DNA of 50,689 bases from positions 1 through 50,689 of the forward strand of contig CAZVEE010000016.1 in the NCBI GenBank assembly GCA_964625525.1. The letters run 5' to 3'. Source of the stretch: CAZVEE01 sp964625525 (GTDB lineage Bacteria > Pseudomonadota > Alphaproteobacteria > JAJFIK01). Under the pieces are notes generated by a model that did no database searches, was not told the DNA's origin, and saw only the letters and a list, made by a program, of their open reading frames with translations. Shown in pieces: positions 1 through 8,931 of the stretch; positions within the stretch are counted from its first letter, which is position 1; each line of letters starts with the position of its first letter. The translations under genes and the position numbers were made by a program.

Positions 1-55
1 AGAGCAGCAGCTTCCCAAGCTGACGACGAGGGTTCGATTCCCTTCACCCGCTCCA
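1..55 (+). tRNA. tRNA-Gly (anticodon CCC), 3' part
   Basis: The window opens inside a tRNA. The anticodon stem-loop is at 8-22, with loop TTCCCAA at 12-18 and anticodon CCC at 14-16. The T arm is at 28-44 (stem GAGGG/CCCTT, loop TTCGATT). The 3' half of the acceptor stem is CACCCGC at 45-51, followed by discriminator T and an encoded CCA at 53-55. CCC reads the glycine codon GGG. The D arm and the 5' acceptor strand lie outside the window. tRNA 3' ends are common integration sites, but I saw no second copy of this end further in. Confidence 0.93.
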
Positions 56-99
56 TGCACGCCGATTGATTTGGGTGGCAGTAGGGCTGAGGACGGGTC

Positions 100-801
100 G
101 TGATCATCTCCCATCGGCATCGCTTTATCTTCATCAAAACCGGTAAAACCGCGGGCACCAGCCTGGAAGTGGCGCTGAGTAAAATCTGCGGTCCAAACGA
201 CGTGTGTACGCCGCTGGGCAAGCGGTTGACGGGCCAGTCGTCGCGTCCTGGTGAGGAGGAGCTGGTGCCGCGGAACTGGCAAGGTGTGTTTTGGCCGGCC
301 ATGGGCTTCTCGGTCCCGTGGGAACGGACGCAGCGCGAACTGAAAGATGCGTTCCGGGGGCGGAAGTTCTTCAATCATATGAGTGCGGAGCAAGTGCGCG
401 ACCGGGTCGGGACGCGCATTTGGAACAGCTACTATAAGTTCTGTTTTGAACGGAACCCCTGGGACAAGGCCGTCTCTGCATTCAATTGGGAGCGCACACG
501 CCTTGATGTACCGCGGGACTTCCGCCGCTGGTTGGAGGTGCGCAAACCACCAAGCCAGGTCGGCCGCTATTCCATCGATGGCGCAATCGCCATGGACTTC
601 ATCGGCTTGTTCGAGCGGCTGGAAGATGATTTTCAGGCCGTGCTGCGCTCGGTCGGCGTGACCGACATGCCGGCTCTGCCGCGCACCAAGTCCGGCTTCC
701 GCGACGATCGCAGCTATCGCGAATACTACGATGACGAGACACGCGAGATCGTTGCACGCCGGTGTCATCAGGAAATCGCGCTGTTCGGTTACGAATTCTA
801 G
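100..801 (+). CDS. Sulfotransferase family protein
   Basis: This 233-residue protein resembles the sulfotransferase-2 type enzymes that move sulfate from PAPS to a carbohydrate or other acceptor. Residues 13-21 (KTGKTAGTS) fit the 5'-phosphosulfate-binding loop near the N terminus. FERNPWDKAVSAF, around residue 113, fits the 3'-phosphate-binding region. No signal peptide or membrane segment is evident, so it is probably cytoplasmic. The start is GTG at 100, with a GAGGA ribosome site at 89-93. It lies directly after tRNA-Gly and 18 nt before the formyltransferase-like gene, so the two may be co-transcribed. The acceptor is unknown; a surface glycan or lipid is only a guess. Confidence 0.75.
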   Translation: MIISHRHRFIFIKTGKTAGTSLEVALSKICGPNDVCTPLGKRLTGQSSRPGEEELVPRNWQGVFWPAMGFSVPWERTQRELKDAFRGRKFFNHMSAEQVRDRVGTRIWNSYYKFCFERNPWDKAVSAFNWERTRLDVPRDFRRWLEVRKPPSQVGRYSIDGAIAMDFIGLFERLEDDFQAVLRSVGVTDMPALPRTKSGFRDDRSYREYYDDETREIVARRCHQEIALFGYEF

Positions 802-819
802 GGCACCTTCAGGAAAAGT

Positions 820-1602
820 GTGTGCAGTTTTCCGGCCAAAACGCGCGCCAAACCAACGACTGAGAACTGCGTTATGACACTGGCGGTCCTGATGTTTGAG
901 CGCCACCCCATCGGGCGCGTCACCGTGCACCGCCTCCTGCGGAATCCTGGCCTGGACCTTATCGTGATCCGTGAGTGCTCAGAGATGGCGGCAAAGCGGA
1001 GCGGATTCCAAGACGCCTGCCTGGGGCCAGAGCGCCGCATTCCGTTCAATGAGTATGCTGAACAGAGCGCGCGCGTGACGTCAGTCGTTGTTGATAATCA
1101 CAATAGCGAAGAGACAATCGCCCTCTTAACTGAATCCTCCGTGGGCGGTGTCTTCCTGGCGACGACCCGCATCCTCAAGGATCATGTCCTGGCGGCGATA
1201 CCATGCCCTGTCTTTAACGTTCATCCTGGTTTGCTGCCTGATGTGCCGGGCAGTTTCCCCCTCATCTGGTCCATTGAGAAGAACGTGCCTCTGGGGTGTA
1301 CCAGCCATATCGCCACCGCGGACTTAGATGCCGGCCCGATGATTGAGCGCCGTTTTCTAGACGTCACTCAAGACGATGATTTGGGGGGGCTTGTCCTGAA
1401 GTCCGCCAATCTGGCGGCGGAGATGTTTGAGCATATCGCCCTGTCTCTCATTGCCGGTCGTCCGCTTCCCACACATGCGCAAACACTGCTGTCCGAGCCC
1501 TATCGCTGGCCATCCGATGAGGTCATCGCACGAGCAGTCGCGAAGTTGGAAAGCGGTGTCTATTACGAGGCTGTCTATGGACGCGACTCCAGTGCCCCGT
1601 GA
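820..1602 (+). CDS. Formyltransferase-like protein
   Basis: The protein has the core of the formyltransferase N-terminal fold shared by Met-tRNA formyltransferase, GART and sugar N-formyltransferases, which use 10-formyl-tetrahydrofolate. Counting from the GTG, the catalytic trio can be read as N133 and H135 (in NVHPGLLPDVPGS) and D170 (in DLDAGPMI). At 260 residues it lacks the C-terminal OB domain of Fmt, so tRNA formylation is unlikely. A sugar or amine acceptor would fit better. AGGAAAA at 811-817 lies very close to the GTG at 820; an ATG at 874 is an alternative start giving 242 residues. The middle of the gene is visibly more AT-rich than most neighbours. With the preceding sulfotransferase it could modify an exported molecule, which is inference. 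Confidence 0.72.
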   Translation: MCSFPAKTRAKPTTENCVMTLAVLMFERHPIGRVTVHRLLRNPGLDLIVIRECSEMAAKRSGFQDACLGPERRIPFNEYAEQSARVTSVVVDNHNSEETIALLTESSVGGVFLATTRILKDHVLAAIPCPVFNVHPGLLPDVPGSFPLIWSIEKNVPLGCTSHIATADLDAGPMIERRFLDVTQDDDLGGLVLKSANLAAEMFEHIALSLIAGRPLPTHAQTLLSEPYRWPSDEVIARAVAKLESGVYYEAVYGRDSSAP

Positions 1603-1645
1603 TCATCGTGGATGCGGGCCTCAAGCGTGAGCCATGCACGTGATA

Positions 1646-1672
1646 CAAAAAGCCCGGCCAAAGGCCGGGCTT
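1646..1672 (-). terminator. Intrinsic terminator, possibly bidirectional
   Basis: A 10-bp perfect stem, AAGCCCGGCC (1650-1659) and GGCCGGGCTT (1663-1672), closes an AAA loop. Read on the minus strand it is followed by a run of five T (1646-1650 in plus coordinates, AAAAA). It therefore sits as expected for ending the minus-strand gene that stops at 1710. On the plus strand the T tract is weaker, but it may also end the formyltransferase transcript. Confidence 0.85.
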
Positions 1673-1709
1673 CTGGTGTTTCAGAAGGGGCTGCCCAGAG
1701 GGCCGTCGG

Positions 1710-3560
1710 TTATTGTTCGATAACCAATTCCATTTCTTCTGTATCCGTCCCGGTATTGGCGATAACCGGATTGATGCGGAAGGGCTTGCGCTCTTCACTG
1801 GCCGGCGCCACGTCGTAGCCAAGCGCCAGGAAGATTTCCGCGTAGTTCGGTTCGAAGTCGACCATTTTCTCGTGGGCTTCGCGAGAGACGCCGCGCTCGG
1901 ACCAATTGGCCTGACGCATGTCGAACCGATCGGAACGGTTGCGGGCCACAATGGACAAGCGCGCCAAATCCACCGGATCGGCCGTGGCCGGACCAAAGCG
2001 ATACATAATCGTCCGTTCCAGCAGCATTTCCGACTTCGACATATTGTCGAATGCGACAACCGTCCCTTTGAGTTGATTGGGCGTGAGCGCTGCCCGGTTG
2101 GCCCCCTCCAGATACAGGGTCCGGATGCGGCGGTTCTGGCCGGCTTTCGGAGCTGGCTTGCCTTCAACCTCAAACAGGGTCCAAAGCGCGGCCTTAAGCT
2201 CGCGCGCCTCGGCCTTAAAGTCGCGAGCCTGGGGCTCGGGATCGGGTTTCAGGCTCTGCAGACCTTCGAGCAGCGGATCATTGAAGATCGCTTCCATGGC
2301 CGCCTTGCCCGTGTAGTCCGCGAGCGCAGGCAAGCGCGTGCCGGTGGTCTGTTCGGCTTCATCACTGGCGCGCTGGGCGAACTCTTCGCTGTCTTCCACG
2401 AACTTGCTCAGCAAGGTGACGATCTCGTCGCTGCTGGTCGCATCCAAACTGTTCAGGAAGCCGCGCAGGTCGCTCTTGTTTGTGTGCGCTTCCCAACGAG
2501 CCCGCCAATGACGCAGGATCTGTTCCAACCCCTTAAAGGCCAGTACGGCCGGGAAAGTGTCCTGCAATTTCAAAGACGGATCCTGCGGCCCAAACAGGAA
2601 GACATATGAGTCGAACCCCTGGTCCAGCAGATAACCGCGATAATAGTCTTCGTAACGTTGCTTATAGACAGCAGAGCCCGCGGTCATGTTGGAGTACCAA
2701 GCCTCGAAATACTCCACTTCCACCGGGCCGCGTTGGTCCCCATTGCGGACCACGAAAACACCGCGTTTGAAGTACGGATTGTCGTAAATGAAGCTCTGGT
2801 ACACAGCGCCAGAGAAGGGTTGATCCTTGCCTGCCTCATCTTTTTCGAACAGTTTAATCGGGTCATCCTGACCCGTGGCGATGCGCAAGGCGTGATAGAG
2901 CATATCGCCACCGCCAGCTGCCTTATACACAAGGCTCTGTACAATCTTCGGCTTGGCCACGAGCCAGTTCACCGGAACCGGGCTTTTTAGCAGCCCGGAA
3001 CTCTGGAAGAAGTCGTAAACCAACTTTAAGCGCGTCCCCTTGGGGACTTCCACGTAGTAAGACGCGTTATCGTCTTGGCGCGCGAGTTTCTCAAGTTCTC
3101 GGGCGAGAGACAGGCCGCTGGATGACCGTCTTAACTCACGCAAATCATGGGCACTGGCTTTGTAACTCTTCTGGGCCTCGGCGCGAGCTTCCTTGGACAG
3201 GGTTTTGTCGTGCGCGCGGGCCCGCTGCGCTTTGACGTCATCATCGTAATATTTGTAAGCCAGCGAAACGAGCCCGTCGAACGTGTAGAAGCCTTCCTGC
3301 TCAATCGCCCGCAGAGCTTTGCGCAGTTCTTCACGCTTGGTGACGGCTTCGGCCCGCACGAACGACGTGCCGGCCCGCTCGCGGCGCAGGCGCCAGCGCT
3401 CCACCCATCTCATCCAGCCGAACAGGAAGAAGAAGATCTCCAGCAGGCCCTCGCCAAAGCTCCCGAGCCGGCTGTCCTGTTCAAACTCCGCGTGGCGCTT
3501 CGCCGACTGGGCCTTGGCCGCGCCCTTGCCTTGCGACGATGATGTGAACCAGTTTCTCAT
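1710..3560 (-). CDS. Protein of unknown function with N-terminal membrane-associating patch
   Basis: I do not recognise this 616-residue protein. It begins with a polar, basic stretch, then a strongly hydrophobic/aromatic patch near residues 40-57 (LLEIFFFLFGWMRWVERW) that could be one membrane segment or a peripheral anchor. An Arg/Lys-rich charged region follows. The middle is rich in aromatic residues (many Y, F and W), and the last 200 residues are mixed alpha/beta-like with no motif I can name. ATG at 3560 is preferred because AGGGCGG lies about 9 nt upstream; a GTG at 3638 in frame would add 26 residues. It stands alone, ends at a clear terminator, and appears less GC-rich than the genes beyond 4 kb. 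Its reading frame is long and intact, so it is very likely a real gene. Confidence 0.8.
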   Translation of the reverse strand: MRNWFTSSSQGKGAAKAQSAKRHAEFEQDSRLGSFGEGLLEIFFFLFGWMRWVERWRLRRERAGTSFVRAEAVTKREELRKALRAIEQEGFYTFDGLVSLAYKYYDDDVKAQRARAHDKTLSKEARAEAQKSYKASAHDLRELRRSSSGLSLARELEKLARQDDNASYYVEVPKGTRLKLVYDFFQSSGLLKSPVPVNWLVAKPKIVQSLVYKAAGGGDMLYHALRIATGQDDPIKLFEKDEAGKDQPFSGAVYQSFIYDNPYFKRGVFVVRNGDQRGPVEVEYFEAWYSNMTAGSAVYKQRYEDYYRGYLLDQGFDSYVFLFGPQDPSLKLQDTFPAVLAFKGLEQILRHWRARWEAHTNKSDLRGFLNSLDATSSDEIVTLLSKFVEDSEEFAQRASDEAEQTTGTRLPALADYTGKAAMEAIFNDPLLEGLQSLKPDPEPQARDFKAEARELKAALWTLFEVEGKPAPKAGQNRRIRTLYLEGANRAALTPNQLKGTVVAFDNMSKSEMLLERTIMYRFGPATADPVDLARLSIVARNRSDRFDMRQANWSERGVSREAHEKMVDFEPNYAEIFLALGYDVAPASEERKPFRINPVIANTGTDTEEMELVIEQ

Positions 3561-3788
3561 GTGCTGAGCCGCCCTTTCTGGTGGGCTGGTCCTCTCGTCA
3601 TCGACACCAAACCCCGCCCAACGGGTGGCGCGACGCACGTCGCCCCATTAACCCTATCGTGTCATAGTCTATCGCATCCTGGCCTCGGGCCAAGTCTTTA
3701 GACACGGGCAGTGCGGGAGAGGATGAAATTAAGCACTCGGTGCGGCATTCCGGTGACGCTTAACGCGCGCTTTACGTGCAATTGCCCG

Positions 3789-3992
3789 TCAAAAACGGCC
3801 TGTTTTGACACCCATCAAATTAACCGCGTGCACCACCATCAGCAGCGCGACGACCGAAGCGATAATCATGATGCTCGTCCACGGGACCAGCGAGACCTCG
3901 CCGAACGGGCGGTCACGCTCGTCCTGGTAGCGGGCGAAGGCTACCACAGCCATGGCGGCCACGAAAATGCCGATGGTGGGTGTCCAGCCCAT
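3789..3992 (-). CDS. Small two-helix membrane protein
   Basis: This 67-residue protein has a hydrophobic helix at about residues 5-20 and another at about 38-57, separated by a charged stretch (RYQDERDRPFGE). It ends with HAVNLMGVKTGRF. I recall similar short endings in alphaproteobacterial small membrane proteins but cannot assign a function. GGGGA lies about 6 nt before the ATG. It sits 70 nt downstream of the SpoVR-family gene on the same strand, so it may be the last gene of the prkA operon or have its own short leader. Confidence 0.68.
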   Translation of the reverse strand: MGWTPTIGIFVAAMAVVAFARYQDERDRPFGEVSLVPWTSIMIIASVVALLMVVHAVNLMGVKTGRF

Positions 3993-4014
3993 AGTGTCCC
4001 CAGTGCCGCGTTTT

Positions 4015-4050
4015 GCCCCGTTGCTGCATTTGGCCCCGTTGCCGCGGTTG
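4015..4050. repeat. Two imperfect 18-nt direct repeats
   Basis: An 18-nt unit starting GCCCCGTTGC occurs at 4015-4032 and again at 4033-4050, matching at 15 of 18 positions, and a third copy begins with GCCC at 4051. It lies between the SpoVR-family stop codon and the small membrane protein. It may be only slippage in a short spacer. Confidence 0.6.
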
Positions 4051-4062
4051 GCCCTGGCGGCG

Positions 4063-5580
4063 TCAGTCGGGATCGACGCTCACCAGCTCCACATCATGGC
4101 CCCACAGCCGGCGCACATGGCCCAAACTTGCCTGCCGCCCTTGTTCGCTCAACGGAATGCCCCGATGGCGGATATGGTGCAGCACCAGCCGCCTGTCACC
4201 CCGCAAATTCGCCTCGACCACCTGGATGTTCGGCTCCAGCTGACCGATGTCGTACATCTGCGCCAGATGGGTGCGCACAGCGCGATAGCCCGCTTCGTCG
4301 TGAATGGCGGCCACCCGGTAGAAGGGCTCATCGTCCTGATCGGTGAGGGCGAAAAGGCCGAACTCGCGGATCAGTTTCGGGCTGAGATATTGCAGGATGA
4401 AACTCTCGTCGCGGAAATTGGCCCAGGCATAGCGCAGCGCCGCGCGCCAGTCGCTTCCTGCCAGATCCGGAAACCAGTCGCGGGCCTCCGGTGTCGGATC
4501 TTCGCAGATGCGCCGGATGTCTTGCATCATGGCAAAGCCCAGCGCGTAAGGGTTGAAGCCGCGATAGCGCCGGTCGTCGAATTCCGGCTGGAACACCACG
4601 CCGGTGTGGGAGTGCATGAACTCCATCATGGCGCCCTCGGTGATCCGCCCGCGGTCATAAAGTGCGTTCATGATGTAATGGTGCACGAAAGTGGCGCAGC
4701 CCTCGTTCATCACTTTGGTCTGCTTCTGGGGATAAAAGTATTGCGCGATATTGCGCACGATACGGAGCAATTCCCGCTGCCAAGGGCGCAGAATAGGGCT
4801 GTGCTTTTCCAAGAAATAGAGGAGATTTTCCTCCGGCAACTGCATCCGCTGGCGGTCTTCGGCGGCGAGTTCATCAAGCTCCGGCACGTCGCTGTCGGGC
4901 ACATTGCGCAGTGGCTCGTCCACGGCCGGTAGGGTGCGCCACAGGTCATTAAACGTGGATTGATCATGGGCGAGGCGGCGCTTGACCTTTTCCAGGCGCT
5001 GTTCATCCGACAGGCGGGCGGGGCGGGCGTAGCGGAAGACACCCTGATCCATCAGCGCGTGGGCCGCGTCGACGATCTCCTCCACTGCGTCAATGCCGTA
5101 CTCTTCCTCGCAGCGCGAGATATAGGATTTGGCGAAGTTCAGATAGTCGAGAATGGCTTCGGCATCTGTCCACTGACGGAACAGATAGTTATTCTTGAAG
5201 AAGTGATTGTGCCCCATGGCCGCATGCGCCATCACCAGCGCCTGCATGGTCATGGTGTTTTCTTCCATCAGGAAGTTGATGCAGGGATTGGAGTTGATGA
5301 CAATCTCATAGGCCAGCGCGGTGTAACCCTTTTGATACATCATCTGTTCGCGGGCGAAGATCTTGCCGAACGACCAGTGGGAGTACATCAGGGGCATGCC
5401 GTGGGCGGAATAGGCATCGAGCATCTGCTCGCTAGAGATGATCTCGATCTGGTTGGGGTACAGATCAAGGCCCAGATCATTGAGCGCGATGTCCTCAATG
5501 GCGTCATAGGTGTGCTTTAGAAGCTCGAAATCCCATTCGGAATCCGAAAACAGCAGCGATGATTGGGCGGCCGCGCTCAT
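4063..5580 (-). CDS. SpoVR family protein (YcgB-like)
   Basis: This 505-residue protein matches the SpoVR/YcgB family along its whole length. Typical conserved stretches are visible, such as EIISSEQMLDAYSAHGMP and the His/Asn-rich AHAAMGHNHFFKNNYLF. The family is named after a Bacillus spore-cortex protein, but in Proteobacteria it is a cytoplasmic partner of the PrkA kinase/YeaH pair. Its biochemical activity is not established. Its ATG overlaps the stop of the DUF444 gene by 4 nt, showing translational coupling. It is the third gene of a minus-strand operon whose order PrkA-YeaH-SpoVR is conserved in many Proteobacteria. Confidence 0.95.
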   Translation of the reverse strand: MSAAAQSSLLFSDSEWDFELLKHTYDAIEDIALNDLGLDLYPNQIEIISSEQMLDAYSAHGMPLMYSHWSFGKIFAREQMMYQKGYTALAYEIVINSNPCINFLMEENTMTMQALVMAHAAMGHNHFFKNNYLFRQWTDAEAILDYLNFAKSYISRCEEEYGIDAVEEIVDAAHALMDQGVFRYARPARLSDEQRLEKVKRRLAHDQSTFNDLWRTLPAVDEPLRNVPDSDVPELDELAAEDRQRMQLPEENLLYFLEKHSPILRPWQRELLRIVRNIAQYFYPQKQTKVMNEGCATFVHHYIMNALYDRGRITEGAMMEFMHSHTGVVFQPEFDDRRYRGFNPYALGFAMMQDIRRICEDPTPEARDWFPDLAGSDWRAALRYAWANFRDESFILQYLSPKLIREFGLFALTDQDDEPFYRVAAIHDEAGYRAVRTHLAQMYDIGQLEPNIQVVEANLRGDRRLVLHHIRHRGIPLSEQGRQASLGHVRRLWGHDVELVSVDPD

Positions 5581-6899
5581 GCACTCTCCCTCGCCTTGGC
5601 GCCGGTGGCGAACAGTTCCCGGAAGACGGGGAAAATGTCCTGGGGGCTGGCGATGCGTTTGGTGGCGAAATGGGGCCAGGCTTTGCGCACTTCGCGATAG
5701 GCGCGCCAGAGTTCGGCCCCGGACTCCTCGTCTGCGAAGATTTCCATCTCTCGCTCATCAAGGATTTCGATATAGGCGTAGTAGCGCACCAGCGGCAGAA
5801 TATCCGTATTCAGCATATCCACGCAGCGTGCCGCATCGCCCGACTGGGTGTACCCGTCCGACGCCTGAGCCACATAGATGTTCCAATCACTGGGGGCATA
5901 GCGGTCTTGCCAGACCCGTTTCATCTCGTCGAGCGCGGTGGAGACGATGGTGCCGCCCGATTGGCGGGAGTAGAAAAAGGTCTCCTCGTCCACTTCCTGC
6001 GCTTCATGGGTGTGCCGAATAAATACGACATCCAGGCGTTCATAGCGGCGCTTGAGGAATAGGTGCAAGAGCATGAAAAAGCGCTTGGCCAGGTCTTTCT
6101 CCCGCTCACCCATGGAACCCGAGACGTCCATCAGGCAAAACATCACTGCACGGCTGATGGGCACGGCCTGTTGCTCAAAGGCGTTGTAGCGCACATCGAT
6201 GGGATCGATGAAAGGGATCCAGCGCCGCCGTGCCTCAAGCTCTTCCAGCTTGGTGATGAGGGCTTTGCGTTCCTCGTGGTCGGCTTCGCTGGGCTCGGCT
6301 TTGGCTTCGAGTTCAAAAAGGCGAGTCTTCAGCGCGTCAAGGTCATCCGCCTGCGGCCGTTTGAGCGCGATGCGCCGTCCGTAGGCCTGGCGCATGGTGC
6401 GCAACAGGTTAATCTGGCTCGGATTGCCCGTGTTGGTCACGCCCGCCCGCCGCCACGCGGTTTCGGTCAAATCCTGGAACGTGGTCTTTTCCAGATTGGG
6501 CAGGGCCAGGTCCTCAAAGAACATATCGAGGATTTCGTCCTGAGTCAGCGTAAATTGGAAGGCGTCTTCGCCGTCGCCGTTGTCTGAGGCCTCTTTGCCG
6601 CCCCCGCCCTGGCCGGAGCGAGGTTTGCGGATGCGGTCACCGGCGGTGAAATCCTTGTTGCCCGGATGCACGATGCTGCGGTCGCCGCCGCTGGTGCCCA
6701 GGCGGAAGCGCGGCTCTTTCGTCCCCTTGGCGGGGATGGAGATCTTCTGGTTACGGTCGAAATCACCGACCGCGCGGTCCTTGAGGGACTGCTGCACCGC
6801 CTCCTTGATCTCCGCGCGAGCCCGGCGCAGAAAGCGTTGGCGGTTCGCCAAGCTCTTGCCCTTCGGGTTCAGCCGGCGGTCGATAAAATGGATGGCCAT
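5577..6899 (-). CDS. yeaH: DUF444 family protein (YeaH/YhbH-like)
   Basis: The 440-residue protein starts with the family's usual MAIHFIDRRLNPKGKSLANR. A central von Willebrand A-like domain begins near residue 250, with the metal-site motif DVSGSMGE (DxSxS). It is cytoplasmic, and its exact function is not established. In E. coli yeaH is co-transcribed with the kinase gene yeaG under general-stress and nitrogen-starvation control. Here it lies 85 nt after prkA and overlaps spoVR by 4 nt. A Gly-rich acidic stretch near residues 95-110 looks disordered. Confidence 0.95.
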   Translation of the reverse strand: MAIHFIDRRLNPKGKSLANRQRFLRRARAEIKEAVQQSLKDRAVGDFDRNQKISIPAKGTKEPRFRLGTSGGDRSIVHPGNKDFTAGDRIRKPRSGQGGGGKEASDNGDGEDAFQFTLTQDEILDMFFEDLALPNLEKTTFQDLTETAWRRAGVTNTGNPSQINLLRTMRQAYGRRIALKRPQADDLDALKTRLFELEAKAEPSEADHEERKALITKLEELEARRRWIPFIDPIDVRYNAFEQQAVPISRAVMFCLMDVSGSMGEREKDLAKRFFMLLHLFLKRRYERLDVVFIRHTHEAQEVDEETFFYSRQSGGTIVSTALDEMKRVWQDRYAPSDWNIYVAQASDGYTQSGDAARCVDMLNTDILPLVRYYAYIEILDEREMEIFADEESGAELWRAYREVRKAWPHFATKRIASPQDIFPVFRELFATGAKARESA

Positions 6900-6984
6900 A
6901 AAGCTCTCTTTCCCCTGGGAAGTCCCCGGCGGGTGAGGGCCGCGCCTTCAGTCTACGAGAGGCGCGCCCCTATGCTGATGATCC

Positions 6985-8931
6985 TTACCCTGCTTTATTC
7001 ACGCGCATATACCACTCGACGAGGCGGCGCACCTGACGCTGGGTGTAGCCGCGGGACAGCATTCGCGCCACGAATTCGTTGTGTTTGGTCTGCGTTTCGC
7101 TGTCTTTCTTCGATTCAAAACTGATCACCGGCAGCAGGTCTTCTACTTGGGTGAACATGCGTTTTTCGATCACGGTGCGCAGTTTCTCATAGGAGGTCCA
7201 GCCCGGGTTCTTGCCGCCGTGATGGGCGCGGGCGCGCAGGGCGAATTTGACCACCTCGTTGCGGAAGTCCTTCGGGTTCGCGATGCCGGCTGGTTTCTCG
7301 ATCTTGGAGAGCTCCTGGTTCAGGGTTTCCCGATCGAGCAACTGGCCCGTGTCCGGATCCTTGTAATCCTGGTCTTCGATCCAGGCATCGGCATAGGAGA
7401 TGTAGCGGTCGAACAGATTTTGTCCGTACTCGCCATAGGATTCCAGATAGGCCTTTTGGATCTCCTTGCCGATGAACTCCGCATAGCGTGGGGCCAGGTC
7501 CGCTTTGATGAATTCGATCTGGCGTTTCTCCAGATCCTCAGGGAACTGTTCGCGGCGCAGGGCCTGCTCCAGAATGTACATCAGGTGCACCGGGTCGGCG
7601 GCCACTTCATCCGTATCATAATTGAACGTTTCCGACAAAACCTTGAAGGCAAAGCGGGTGGAGATGCCGTTCATGCCTTCGTCGATGCCGGCGGCGTCGC
7701 GGTACTCTTGTACGGATTTTGCCTTGGGATCGGTGTCCTTCAGTTTCTCCCCGTCATAGACACGCATTTTCGAATAGAGCGTGGAGTTGTCATGCTCTTT
7801 CAGGCGCGTCATGACCGAGAAGCGGGCCAACATTTTCAAGGTTTCCGGCGCACACGGCACATCGCCCAGCGCACTGTCGCGCAATAGCTTTTCATAGATC
7901 TTCGTTTCTTCCGTCACGCGCAGGCAGTACGGCACATTGACGACACAGATACGATCCAGGAAGGCTTCGTTGTTCTTATTGGCCTTAAACAGCGACCATT
8001 CCGCCTCGTTGGAGTGGGCCAGGATCACGCCGTGAAAGGGAATGGGGCCCAAAGCTTCCGTTCCCGCATAATTGCCTTCCTGTGTGGCCGTCAGCAGCGG
8101 GTGCAGCACCTTGATGGGTGCCTTGAACATTTCCACGAATTCCAACATGCCTTGATTGGCGCGACACAGGCCGCCAGAGAAGGAATACGCATCGGGATCA
8201 TTCTGGGCATAATGCTCCAGTTTGCGAATGTCCACTTTCCCCACCAGGGTGGAGATATCCTGGTTGTTCTCGTCACCCGGCTCGGTTTTGGCGATGCCGA
8301 TTTGTTTCAGTTTGGAGGGATAGAGGCGCACCACCTCGAATTTGGAGATGTCCCCACCGAATTCATCCAGGCGTTTCACCGCCCACGGAGAAATGATGCC
8401 GGTCAGGCGCCGGTGTTCGATCCCGTATTTCTCGTTCAGGGCATCGGCCATGGGGCCGTCGGGCTGGAACAAGCCCAGCGGTGATTCAAACACCGGGCTA
8501 ATCTGGTCGCCGGCCTTGAGGACATAGACAGGGTGGACTTCCATCAACTCCTTCAGACGCTCCGCCAGGGAGGACTTGCCGCCGCCCACCGGGCCCAGCA
8601 GGTACACAATCTGACGGCGCTCTTCCAGACCTTGGGCGGCATGGGTGAAATAGCCCACGATGCGCTCAATCGTGTCTTCCATGCCAAAGAAGTTTCGGAA
8701 GGAAGGATACACCTTGATCGTCCGGTTAAAGAAAATCCGGGACAGGCGGGTGTCCTTTGACGTGTCGATATAGTCCGGCTCGCCAATGGCCTTGATCATG
8801 CGCTCTGCGGCGGTGGCGTAGAGCATGGAGTCGTCGCGGGCGGCGAGCAGGTAATCGCGCAGGCTCATGGCCTCCTGCTTTTCGCGCGTGTAGGCTTCGG
8901 AGAAGAGTTCGAAAACGTCCTGGTTCGTCAT
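6985..8931 (-). CDS. prkA: PrkA family serine protein kinase (YeaG-like)
   Basis: The 648-residue product is a full-length PrkA/YeaG protein: an N-terminal AAA+-like ATPase domain followed by a C-terminal kinase-like region. The P-loop GPVGGGKS is at residues 113-120. The start is ATG at 8931; a GTG 12 nt upstream is in frame. AGGTGG lies upstream, with somewhat long spacing. The family phosphorylates serine in its targets and has been linked to stress and starvation responses. It heads a minus-strand operon with yeaH and the SpoVR-family gene. No clear promoter could be read; one GG-N10-GC arrangement exists upstream but is too weak to call as sigma-54. Confidence 0.95.
   Translation of the reverse strand: MTNQDVFELFSEAYTREKQEAMSLRDYLLAARDDSMLYATAAERMIKAIGEPDYIDTSKDTRLSRIFFNRTIKVYPSFRNFFGMEDTIERIVGYFTHAAQGLEERRQIVYLLGPVGGGKSSLAERLKELMEVHPVYVLKAGDQISPVFESPLGLFQPDGPMADALNEKYGIEHRRLTGIISPWAVKRLDEFGGDISKFEVVRLYPSKLKQIGIAKTEPGDENNQDISTLVGKVDIRKLEHYAQNDPDAYSFSGGLCRANQGMLEFVEMFKAPIKVLHPLLTATQEGNYAGTEALGPIPFHGVILAHSNEAEWSLFKANKNNEAFLDRICVVNVPYCLRVTEETKIYEKLLRDSALGDVPCAPETLKMLARFSVMTRLKEHDNSTLYSKMRVYDGEKLKDTDPKAKSVQEYRDAAGIDEGMNGISTRFAFKVLSETFNYDTDEVAADPVHLMYILEQALRREQFPEDLEKRQIEFIKADLAPRYAEFIGKEIQKAYLESYGEYGQNLFDRYISYADAWIEDQDYKDPDTGQLLDRETLNQELSKIEKPAGIANPKDFRNEVVKFALRARAHHGGKNPGWTSYEKLRTVIEKRMFTQVEDLLPVISFESKKDSETQTKHNEFVARMLSRGYTQRQVRRLVEWYMRVNKAG

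Noticed and set aside
3711..4346. Plus-strand open frame opposite the small membrane protein
   Set aside because: It is the antisense shadow of the minus-strand genes, rich in Arg/Pro/His, with no family sequence.
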